Shown: positions 52,521 through 59,793 of the stretch, piece after piece
Position numbering within the stretch: the first letter of the stretch is position 1
Layout: every line of letters starts with the position of its first letter
Assembly: GCF_013408795.1 (NCBI RefSeq)
Contig: NZ_JACCCC010000001.1
Coordinates: 868,001-932,000 of the forward strand
From: Spinactinospora alkalitolerans
Lineage (GTDB): Bacteria; Actinomycetota; Actinomycetes; Streptosporangiales; Streptosporangiaceae
Reading direction: 5' to 3'
Length of the DNA stretch: 64,000 nucleotides
Position numbers and translations under genes: made by a program
The notes under the pieces: generated by a model
What the model saw: the letters and a program-made list of their open reading frames with translations, nothing else
What the model was told of the DNA's origin: nothing
Database searches by the model: none

Positions 52521-53066
52521 TCACGCCGCGCGCACCGCGGCGGCGGCAGCGGCGACCAGCCGACGGCAGGCGTCGTCGGAGGGGTCGGGAACGTCGTCCA
52601 CGGGGAACCAGTCCAGGTCGTCGGACTCGTCCTCGACGCGGGCCAGGACGGCGTCGCCCGGGGCGACCGCGGCGTACTGGACGTCCAGGTGCCAGGAGCC
52701 GCCACCGCACGGCACCGTGTGCCGATCCAGCCGCACCGGTTCGGGCAGCAGGCGCAGGCCCCGGATGCCCGACTCCTCGGTGGCCTCCCGCAGCGCCGCG
52801 GCCGCCAGGCTCGCGTCATCGGCCTCGCAGTGCCCGCCCACCTGCAGCCACAGCTTGAGCTTGCTGTGCAGGGTCAGCACCGCGCGCCGCCCCGAGGGGT
52901 CGATGATCGCGGTACTGGCCGTGAGGTGACCGGGCAGGCAGGAGCGCCACATCGCGTCGGGGTGGCGGTCGAGGTGGGCGAGGTAGTCCCGGCGCAGCGC
53001 GTCCTGGGCCGCATCGGGCGCGATCCAGGACGACAGCGCCGACCGGGCCCGGGCGTGCAGGCTCAC
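52521..53066 (-). CDS. NUDIX hydrolase
   Basis: A 181-residue NUDIX enzyme with the box GGHCEADDASLAAAALREAT followed by EESGI. The tail LDWFPVDDVPDPSDDACRRL is usual for this class. The substrate cannot be told; a nucleoside diphosphate derivative is likely. Its GTG start overlaps the upstream zincin gene by four bases, so the two genes are coupled. Confidence 0.87.
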   Translation of the reverse strand: MSLHARARSALSSWIAPDAAQDALRRDYLAHLDRHPDAMWRSCLPGHLTASTAIIDPSGRRAVLTLHSKLKLWLQVGGHCEADDASLAAAALREATEESGIRGLRLLPEPVRLDRHTVPCGGGSWHLDVQYAAVAPGDAVLARVEDESDDLDWFPVDDVPDPSDDACRRLVAAAAAAVRAA

Positions 53067-54511
53067 CGGCCGTCCTCGCCGCCCCTGCCGCCGTCCTCCT
53101 CACCGCTGCCGCCGCTGCCGCCCTCCTCGGAGTCGCCTTCGGGGCGCTCGGCGGTGAACTGCGAGATGTCGAGCTGCGCGGCCTCGGCGTCGGCCCGGCC
53201 GCTGACGAACCCCTCGGGGTCGTCCAGGTCGTCGCTGGAGGGCATAAGGTCGGGGTGCTCCCACACGGCGTCGCGGCCGTCGACCCCGCGGGCCTCCTCC
53301 AGCGCCTTCCACAGCGTCGCGGCCTCGCGCAGCCGCCGCGGCCGCAGTTCCAGGCCCACCAGGGTGGCGAAGGTGTGCTCGGCCGGACCGCCGCTGGCCC
53401 GGCGGCGGCGGATGGCCTCGGCCAGTGAGGCGGCCTGCGGCAGCCGTTCGGCCACCGCGGCGTCCACGACCACCGACACCCAGCCCTCGATCAGCGCGAG
53501 GGTCGTCTCCAGGCGGGCCAGCGACGCCTTCTGCTGCGGGGTGTCCTGCGGCTGGAACAGCCCCTCGCCCTCGGAGCCCGACAGCGCCTCCTGCAGCGCC
53601 TCCGGGTTGGCGATGTCGATCTGGCCGAGCTTCTCCTCCAGGCCGCTCATGTCGAAGGACATGCCGCGGGCGTACTCCTCGACCAGGCTGAACAGGTGCG
53701 AGCGCAGCCACGGCACGTGCCCGAACAGCCGGTGGTGCGCGGTCTCGCGCGCCGCGAGGTACAGCCGCACCTCGTCCAGCGGGACGCCGAGCCCCTCGCC
53801 GAACTTGGCGACGCCCGGCGCCAGCAGCGCCGCGCGCCCCTCGCCGGCCAGGGGCAGGCCGACGTCGGTGGAGCCGAGCACCTCGCGGGCCAGCTCACCG
53901 ATGGCCTGCCCGGCCTGCTGGCCGACCAGCATTCCGCCCATCTGCCGGACCATGCCCAGCAGCGGACCGGCCATCGACTGCATCTCGCCCGGCAGGTTCT
54001 GGCCCATCGACTCGACGATGCGCGCGGTCAGCGGGTCGCACAGCTTCGACCAGGTCGGCATGGTCTTCTCGACCCATTCCGACCTGCTCCACGCCTCCAT
54101 CGTGTGCACGCCCGACGGCAGCGAGGTGGCCTCGTTCAGCCACAGGTCGGCCAGCCGCAGGGCCTCCTGCACGTGGGCGTACTCGGTGACGCCGACGCTC
54201 GGATCGCCGTGCTCCGACACCGAGTGCCGGGCGACGTTCTTGGCCATGTCCCAGTTGATGCCGCTGCTCTGGTCGCCCTGGCCGGACGGGGTCTGCGCGG
54301 ACATCATGTCGGCGAACTGCCGGAGCATCTGCGCCATCTGCTGCGGGTCGCCGAAGGGGAAGCCGCCGGGCGGCATGTTCGGCATCCCCCCACCTGGGCC
54401 GCCGCTGCCGCTGCCGCCGCTGCCGGCGCCCGAGCCGGAATCACCCGACCGGCGCCCGGACTCGTCATCGGGATCGTTCGGCATGCTGAAACCAAAAGGA
54501 AGGTCGCTCAC
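53063..54511 (-). CDS. Zinc-dependent metalloprotease-like protein (DUF2342/zincin_2)
   Basis: A 482-residue protein. Residues 1-90 are Gly/Ser/Met/Pro-rich and disordered. The core matches the actinobacterial DUF2342 family often annotated as putative hydrolase or F420-biosynthesis-associated protein: LLGMVRQMGGMLVGQQAGQA, EVRLYLAARETAHHRLFGHV, SHLFSLVEEYARGM. Family members keep this REtAHHRLF segment rather than a standard HExxH, so protease activity is doubtful. A Gly/Glu-rich tail closes the protein. Start is GTG 54511 with GAGG seven bases before it. Confidence 0.82.
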   Translation of the reverse strand: MSDLPFGFSMPNDPDDESGRRSGDSGSGAGSGGSGSGGPGGGMPNMPPGGFPFGDPQQMAQMLRQFADMMSAQTPSGQGDQSSGINWDMAKNVARHSVSEHGDPSVGVTEYAHVQEALRLADLWLNEATSLPSGVHTMEAWSRSEWVEKTMPTWSKLCDPLTARIVESMGQNLPGEMQSMAGPLLGMVRQMGGMLVGQQAGQAIGELAREVLGSTDVGLPLAGEGRAALLAPGVAKFGEGLGVPLDEVRLYLAARETAHHRLFGHVPWLRSHLFSLVEEYARGMSFDMSGLEEKLGQIDIANPEALQEALSGSEGEGLFQPQDTPQQKASLARLETTLALIEGWVSVVVDAAVAERLPQAASLAEAIRRRRASGGPAEHTFATLVGLELRPRRLREAATLWKALEEARGVDGRDAVWEHPDLMPSSDDLDDPEGFVSGRADAEAAQLDISQFTAERPEGDSEEGGSGGSGEEDGGRGGEDGR

Positions 54512-54572
54512 GATTAGACCTCAGGCAGGATAGGAATGTCTCCACTGTCACGTTAGCTGGGAGCCGCCCGGA

Positions 54573-55697
54573 GTGAATACTCAATCTGGCCAGGTTCGCC
54601 CACAGCACAGCCACACCGCCGATGGGTTGGTCGTCGCGGTCACGGGCGCCGCCACCGGCGTCGGGCGGATGCTGGTGGAACGTTTGCCGAAGGCCGCCGG
54701 TTCCGGCCGGGTCGCCAGGGTGATCGCCATCGATGAGCAGCGCGGCGATGCGGACGGGGTGACGTGGCGGATCGCCGACGTGCGCGACCCCCGGCTGGCC
54801 GCGCGGCTCGCAGGGGTCGACGTGCTCGTGCACACCGACGACGACCGGTCGCTGGAGACGCACCCGCGCGAGCGGCGCGCCCGAAACATCCGGGCCGCCC
54901 AGACCGTGCTGACGGCCGCCGCGGCCGAACGCGTGCCGCGCGTCATCCTCATCACCAGCACCATGGTCTACGGCGCCGATCCGGCCAATCCCGTCCCACT
55001 CGCGGAGTCCGCCCCGCTCAAGACCGAGTCCGGGGCCGGCCTGCTCAGCGACTTCGCCGAGATCGAGGAGCTGGCCGCGCTCGCCCGGCGGGCCCACCCC
55101 GGGCTCTCGGTGACCGTCGTGCGCCCGGCGCCCCTGGTCGGCCCCGAACTCGACACGCTGCTCACCCGGCACTTCGCCGCACCCCGGCTGCTCACCGTCA
55201 AGGGCTGCGAACAGGCGTGGCAGTTCTGCCACGTGGAGGACCTGGTGAGCGCGCTGGACTTCATGGTCCGCAACGAGGTCGACGGTAAGGACGGGGTCCT
55301 GGCGGTGGGCTGCGACGGCTCGCTCACCCAGGCCGACGCGGAGGAGATCGCGGGCATCCGCAGCTTCGAGCTCCCGGCGAACCTGGCCTTCGGCGCGACG
55401 CAGCGGCTGCACCGGGTCGGCATCACCCCGGCCCCGGCCGGCGAGCTGCGGTTCCTGGTCTACCCGTGCGTGGTGGACTGCGTGACGCTGCGCGAGGCCG
55501 GCTGGCACCCCGAGTACGACAACGCCGAGGCCCTGCAGGCGCTGCTGGAGGCCCGCACCGGCAAGCACGCACTGGTCGGCCGGACCCTCGGGCGCAAGGA
55601 GGCCACGATCACCGCGGCCAGCGCCGCGGGCGCCGCCGTCGCCGCGATCGGCACCGCCGCGGCAGTGCGCCACCTCCGCAAGCGCCGCAAGGGCTGA
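54573..55697 (+). CDS. SDR-family NAD(P)-binding protein lacking the usual YxxxK site
   Basis: A 374-residue protein of the extended short-chain dehydrogenase type. The nucleotide-binding loop is VVAVTGAATGVGRMLVERLP, followed by DVLVHTDDDRSLE and VILITSTMVYG. Where the catalytic Tyr-x3-Lys should be there is LLSDFAEIEELAALARR, so the normal oxidoreductase centre is missing. The C-terminal 35 residues form an Ala-rich hydrophobic helix (ITAASAAGAAVAAIGTAAAV) and a basic end HLRKRRKG, suggesting membrane contact. Similar proteins occur here in Streptomyces. Confidence 0.82.
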   Translation: MNTQSGQVRPQHSHTADGLVVAVTGAATGVGRMLVERLPKAAGSGRVARVIAIDEQRGDADGVTWRIADVRDPRLAARLAGVDVLVHTDDDRSLETHPRERRARNIRAAQTVLTAAAAERVPRVILITSTMVYGADPANPVPLAESAPLKTESGAGLLSDFAEIEELAALARRAHPGLSVTVVRPAPLVGPELDTLLTRHFAAPRLLTVKGCEQAWQFCHVEDLVSALDFMVRNEVDGKDGVLAVGCDGSLTQADAEEIAGIRSFELPANLAFGATQRLHRVGITPAPAGELRFLVYPCVVDCVTLREAGWHPEYDNAEALQALLEARTGKHALVGRTLGRKEATITAASAAGAAVAAIGTAAAVRHLRKRRKG

Positions 55698-55844
55698 CGG
55701 GTGCCGGGGCGGGGACGCTCCGCGCCGGAACGCGGGCGCCGCGCGGCCGTTTCGGAGGCGAACGGACCCCCTTGGCCGGTTTCGGGGGAGATCGGGGGAG
55801 AAGCGGGCGACTCGGGGGTCCGTCCGTCCGGGATGCCCAGTTGA

Positions 55845-55850
55845 TACCGT
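55845..55850 (+). promoter_or_regulatory. -10 box of a leaderless moaE transcript
   Basis: TACCGT ends seven bases before GTG 55858, the same spacing as in other leaderless genes here. The ATG at 55852 is only one base away. Confidence 0.5.
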
Positions 55851-55857
55851 CATGGGC

Positions 55858-56295
55858 GTGGAATCGATCACGCTGGCGGGGCTGCGCGATACCCCGATCT
55901 CGGTTGACGAGGTGATTTCGGCCGTCGGAGACGCCCGGGCCGGAGGAACCGCATTCTTCGTGGGCACGGTCCGCGACCATGACCACGGGCGCGGCGTCAC
56001 CGCGCTGTCGTACTCGGCGCACCCCTCGGCCGAGGCCGAGATGCGGCGGGTCATGGAGAAGGTCGTGGCCGACACCACCGGGGACGGCCGCCCCGTGTGG
56101 CGGGTCGCCGCGCTGCACCGCGTCGGCGACCTGGAGATCGGCGACACCGCCGTCGTCGTCGCGGCCGCCGCCGCGCACCGCGAGGAGGCCTTCGACGCCT
56201 GCCGCAGGCTCATCGACGACATCAAGGCCGAGGTGCCCATCTGGAAGCACCAGACCTTCGACGACGGCGGCACCGAATGGGTGGGGGCCTGCTGA
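55858..56295 (+). CDS. moaE: Molybdopterin synthase catalytic subunit MoaE
   Basis: A 145-residue MoaE protein. Conserved parts: GGTAFFVGTVRDHDHGRGVT, LSYSAHPSAEAEMRRVMEKV, RVAALHRVGDLEIGDTAVVV, and the Lys-rich active-site end VPIWKHQTF with Lys-His. It transfers sulfur from MoaD thiocarboxylate to precursor Z to form molybdopterin. MoeZ in this window probably provides the sulfur to MoaD. The start is taken as GTG 55858 because of the -10 spacing; ATG 55852 adds two residues. Confidence 0.93.
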   Translation: MESITLAGLRDTPISVDEVISAVGDARAGGTAFFVGTVRDHDHGRGVTALSYSAHPSAEAEMRRVMEKVVADTTGDGRPVWRVAALHRVGDLEIGDTAVVVAAAAAHREEAFDACRRLIDDIKAEVPIWKHQTFDDGGTEWVGAC

Positions 56296-56432
56296 GGAGG
56301 CCCACCGGACCGCGCACGCGCGCCGATCCGCCTTCTCCCGCCGACGGCGGCGCGGCGCCTCCGGAACCTCCCGCGCGACCGGTGCGCGGGCGCCCGCGCA
56401 CCCGGCGGCGCCGGGAGCCCGAACCGACCCCT

Positions 56433-56438
56433 TAGGCT
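56433..56438 (+). promoter_or_regulatory. -10 box of a leaderless YlbL-type transcript
   Basis: TAGGCT ends seven bases before ATG 56446, identical in sequence and spacing to the box before the ferritin-like gene. No Shine-Dalgarno is present. Confidence 0.6.
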
Positions 56439-56445
56439 TGCCTGC

Positions 56446-57492
56446 ATGTTCCGTCGTGCGATGACCCTCATCGTCGCGGCCGCCCTGCTGGTCGGTTTCG
56501 CGGTCGCTGGATTGTTCCTCCGCGTGCCCTACCTGGTGGCCTCGCCGGGTCTGGCCCTCAACACCCTCGACGAGCACGACGGCGAGCGCATCATCGGGAT
56601 CGAGGGGCGCGAGAGCTACGAGCACGAGGGCGGGCTGTCCATGGTCACCGTCCAGTACGCCGGCGGCCCCGATCACCGGATGGACCTGTTCACCGCGCTG
56701 AGCGCGTGGCTGTCCCCGAACCAGGCGGTGCTGCCCGAAGAGGTCGTCTTCCCGCCGGACCGCAGCGTCGAGGAGATCACCGAGAACCAGACGCTGCAGA
56801 TGGACAGCTCTCAGGAGACCGCCCTCGCCGCCGCGCTCAACGAGCTGGAGATCGACTACGAGACGGCGGCCGTCGTCGCCGGGGTCAGCGAGGGGATGCC
56901 GGCCGAGGGCCTGCTGGAGACCGGTGACCTGATCACCCGGATCGACGGGGAGGCGGTCGCGGACAAGGCCGAGGCCGTGGAGGAGGTCCAGGACCGGGAG
57001 CCCGGCGACCCGGTGGAGCTGACCGTCAGCCGCGACGGCGAGACCGAGGAGGTCGTGGTCGAGTCGGCGGAGTCGGAGGAGGGCGACCCGGTCATCGGGG
57101 TCCTGGTCGGCAACGACCTGGAGTTCCCGTTCGAGGTCGACATCAGCGTCGGCGAGATCGGCGGCCCCAGCGCCGGCATGATGTTCGCGCTGGGGATCAT
57201 GGACCGCCTCAGCCCCGAAGGGCTCACCGGTGGGCACACCATCGCCGGCACCGGGACGATCGACGTCAGGGGCGACGTCGGCGGGGTCAGCGGCGTCCAG
57301 CAGAAGATGGTCAGCGCCCAGCGGCAGGGCGCGGAGTACTTCTTCGTCGCGGCCGAGAGCTGCTCCCAGACCTTCGACTCCGCCGCCACCGGCGAGATCG
57401 AGGTTGTCAAGATCGAGGAGCTCGGCGACGCCGTCGACGCGTTGGAGTCCATCCGCACCGGCACCGGCCTCGACGAGCTCCCGCGCTGCTAG
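56446..57492 (+). CDS. YlbL-type membrane protein with PDZ and Lon protease (S16) domains
   Basis: A 348-residue protein with an N-terminal membrane anchor (MTLIVAAALLVGFAVAGLFL). A PDZ domain lies at about 140-200 (GMPAEGLLETGDLITRIDGE). The C-terminal S16 domain has the catalytic Ser in GEIGGPSAGMMFALG and Lys in GGVSGVQQKMVSA, so the Ser-Lys dyad is intact. YlbL proteins act outside the membrane in protein quality control. The TAG stop at 57490-57492 was hit by an IS630 insertion that restored it. Confidence 0.92.
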   Translation: MFRRAMTLIVAAALLVGFAVAGLFLRVPYLVASPGLALNTLDEHDGERIIGIEGRESYEHEGGLSMVTVQYAGGPDHRMDLFTALSAWLSPNQAVLPEEVVFPPDRSVEEITENQTLQMDSSQETALAAALNELEIDYETAAVVAGVSEGMPAEGLLETGDLITRIDGEAVADKAEAVEEVQDREPGDPVELTVSRDGETEEVVVESAESEEGDPVIGVLVGNDLEFPFEVDISVGEIGGPSAGMMFALGIMDRLSPEGLTGGHTIAGTGTIDVRGDVGGVSGVQQKMVSAQRQGAEYFFVAAESCSQTFDSAATGEIEVVKIEELGDAVDALESIRTGTGLDELPRC

Positions 57493-58583
57493 TGCTCTGA
57501 GTCGTTAATTCGATTAAGATATGCGGTGATGGTCTCGAAGATCTCCTCGGCGCTCTTGGACCATACGAACGGCTTGGGGTCCGCGTTCCACTCGTCGATC
57601 CAGGCCTGCAGGGCCAACTCCAGTTCCTTGACCGAGGTATAGGTGCCCCGCCGGATCATCCGGCGGGTGATCTCGGCGAAGAACCGCTCCACCAGATTCA
57701 TCCAACTGGAGTAGGTCGGGATGAAATGCAGGTGGAAACGCGGATGGGCCGGCAGCCAGTCCTTGATGATGGGCGCTTTGTGCGTGCCGTAGTTGTCCAG
57801 GACCAGGTGCACATCGAGGCCCGGGGGCGTCTCCCGGTCGATCTGGTTGAGGAACCTGCGGAACTCGACGGCGCGGTGGCGGCGGTGCTGGGCGGAGATC
57901 ACCGTGCCCGAGGCCGCATCCAGCGCGGCGAACAAGGTCGTCGTACCTGCGCGGATGTAGTCGTGGGTCTGGCGCTGGGGCACCGCCGGCATCATCGGCA
58001 GCACCGGGGCCGAGCGGTTCAGCGCCTGGATCTGGGACTTCTCGTCCACACACAGAACAAGCGCGTGATCGGGCGGGTTCAGGTAGAGCCCGGTGACGTC
58101 ACGGACCTTCTCGATGAAGAACGGGTCGGTGGACAGCTTCCATTCGTCGACGAGGTGGGGCTTCAATCCGAACGCGCGCCAGATCCGCGACACCGCGGTC
58201 TGGTTGAGTCCGGACTCGGCGGCCATCATCCGTGTCGACCAGTGCGTTCCGCCATCGGGCGGAGGCGTCTCCAGGGTCGCCCGGATCACTTCTTCGCCCT
58301 TTGCGTCGCTGATCTTGCGGGGCTGGCCCGGCCGCTCCTTGTCGGAAAGCCCTTGAATGCCGCCGTCGATGTAGCGGTTGCGCCACTTGCCTACGGTTTG
58401 GGGCCACACGCCGAGTTCTTCGGCGACCTGACCGTCGGAGCCGCCTTCGGCGCACCGCAGAATGATCCGCGCCCGTTGGGCCATGACCTGCGCCGATGTT
58501 CGCCGCCGCGCGATCTGCTCCAGCGTGCGCCGGTCCTCGTCACTGACCACCAAGGGCCTCTTGCGCCGTCCGCGTTCCGCCAT
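57489..58583 (-). CDS. IS630-family transposase
   Basis: A 364-residue DDE transposase. Two helix-turn-helix parts (AEELGVWPQTVGKWRNRYID, MAAESGLNQTAVSRIWRAFG) precede the catalytic domain with Asp in VLCVDEKSQIQA, Asp in LDVHLVLDNYGTHK and Glu in NLVERFFAEI, spaced as in IS630/Tc1. ATG 58583 lies six bases after TATACT (58590-58595, minus), so a leaderless start is likely; an upstream ATG at 58607 falls in the terminal repeat. The TAG stop uses the target TA plus the flanking base. Confidence 0.95.
   Translation of the reverse strand: MAERGRRKRPLVVSDEDRRTLEQIARRRTSAQVMAQRARIILRCAEGGSDGQVAEELGVWPQTVGKWRNRYIDGGIQGLSDKERPGQPRKISDAKGEEVIRATLETPPPDGGTHWSTRMMAAESGLNQTAVSRIWRAFGLKPHLVDEWKLSTDPFFIEKVRDVTGLYLNPPDHALVLCVDEKSQIQALNRSAPVLPMMPAVPQRQTHDYIRAGTTTLFAALDAASGTVISAQHRRHRAVEFRRFLNQIDRETPPGLDVHLVLDNYGTHKAPIIKDWLPAHPRFHLHFIPTYSSWMNLVERFFAEITRRMIRRGTYTSVKELELALQAWIDEWNADPKPFVWSKSAEEIFETITAYLNRINDSEH
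57492..57519 (+). repeat. Left terminal inverted repeat of the IS630 element
   Basis: Begins GTGCTCTGAGTCGTTAATTC. It also encodes the last residues of the transposase (RINDSEH). Confidence 0.93.
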
Positions 58584-58600
58584 TCTGAAAGTATAGTCGT

Positions 58601-58628
58601 TCTTCAACGAATTAACGACTCAGAACAC
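58601..58628 (-). repeat. Right terminal inverted repeat of the IS630 element
   Basis: On the minus strand it begins GTGTTCTGAGTCGTTAATTC; three mismatches to the left repeat. Confidence 0.93.
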
Positions 58629-58805
58629 TAGATCGTCGTTGGGAGAGGGCCGGGATCGTCTCCAGGCCCTGCTGTGGTCCCGCCGGCCTGGTGGGGCCGT
58701 CGTCGGCGCGCAGGCGTCCGGCGACGCGGGAGGTCTCGGATCACCGCTTTCGCGGGCACCGGCCCATGGGGGCGGGTGCCCGGTGCGCACGTGCGGCGCG
58801 ACCTT
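58628..58805 (+). repeat. Dispersed repeat family R2, copy 2
   Basis: Closely similar to 52297-52475 in the same orientation. Its left edge (CTAGATCG) now adjoins the IS630 element, which inserted in its TA. Before that event the copy began in the stop codon of the YlbL-type gene, as copy 1 does for the DUF2064-like gene. The remaining 220 bases to 59025 show no gene or clear structure. Confidence 0.8.
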
Positions 58806-59025
58806 TCGCGCCGCCGGCGCGCTGACGGCAGCCTTCCCACGTCATGCGGTGGTGTACGAAAGAACCGCGGCCACAGCGTCCGATTCCCGTCAACGATCGA
58901 GGGCGTGTCCGGTGGACCGATGCCCTGCGAGTGCGCCGCTCGCCGCGGACGTCTCACCGGACACGCGCCCCGGCAGCCGCCTCCCGAGGCGGGCCGGGAG
59001 CCTTGCGCTCACGCCGAAGAGGACG

Positions 59026-59547
59026 TCAGTCCTCCTCCAGGGTCAGCGCGAGCGCCGACGTCAGCGCCGGGACCAGATCCTGCCCGTTCAGCACCTGGTC
59101 CTCACTGTCGTGGTCGCGCATCCGCAGGGCCGAGTGCCGGGTGCCGTCGCGCAGCACGGCCGCGACCATGCGGACCTCCTCGCTGCCCGGCTGCTCCTTG
59201 GCCCACGCCCCCAGATCGCCGCTCCTCGGCGGGTCCAGCGTCTCGTCGGACCCCTTCAGCACCAGCCGCTCCATCACCAGCGCGCACCCGGTCACCGACT
59301 CGGGCCAGGCCATGCGGCCCAGGGCGTCCTCGATCGGCAGCTCGGCCGGCAGCGGCTCCTGCTCGATCGGGGTCAGCTCCTCGGCGTCCACCGGTTCGCT
59401 CACCCCCAGCAATCCGGCCAGTTGCGGTTCGCGGGCCAGCAGGTCGGCGGTCGGCACCAGCGCATACACCCGGACGGGCTGGTCCCAGCCCTGCTCCGAC
59501 GCGTGGCGCTCGAGGTCCAGGACGACTTCGCGAATGTTGAAAGACAC
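59026..59547 (-). CDS. PPA1309 family protein
   Basis: A 173-residue cytosolic protein with EVVLDLERHASEQGWDQPVR, VYALVPTADLLAREPQLAGL and SVTGCALVMERLVL. These features match the actinobacterial PPA1309 family, which usually neighbours the UPF0182 gene, as here. The function is unknown. GTG 59547 is taken as the start; its GGAGGA is too close for normal use, so the true start may differ slightly. Confidence 0.82.
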   Translation of the reverse strand: MSFNIREVVLDLERHASEQGWDQPVRVYALVPTADLLAREPQLAGLLGVSEPVDAEELTPIEQEPLPAELPIEDALGRMAWPESVTGCALVMERLVLKGSDETLDPPRSGDLGAWAKEQPGSEEVRMVAAVLRDGTRHSALRMRDHDSEDQVLNGQDLVPALTSALALTLEED

Positions 59548-59793
59548 TCCTCCATGGTGGCCGATCACCCGCGCGGTTTCGCCGATCGCGACCAGTAAGG
59601 TCGAAGCGGCGGCCCCGAAACCCGATCCGAAAACCGTCGCGATGCAGGTTCGATGCCGGCTCGATGCCGTCTTGACACCACATCGGCCCGGGGATCCGGG
59701 AACCAAGCGCAGCCCCGATAAGTTTCCAAGACGAGGACAAGGAGCACGAATCTTGTCCACATGCTCGACCAACAGCCATAACGAGGGGGAGGC

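Larger units (their letters stand above)
57492..58628 (-). mobile_element. Complete IS630-family insertion sequence
   Basis: The element is 1137 bases with 28-base terminal inverted repeats (57492-57519 and 58601-58628) that agree at 25 positions, both beginning GTG(C/T)TCTGAGTCGTTAAT. TA dinucleotides at 57490-57491 and 58629-58630 are the expected target duplication. It carries one transposase gene that looks intact, so the element may be active. Confidence 0.95.

Noticed and set aside
57726-58631. Plus-strand frame inside the IS630 element
   Set aside because: It is the antisense of the transposase gene and ends in the terminal repeat by symmetry.
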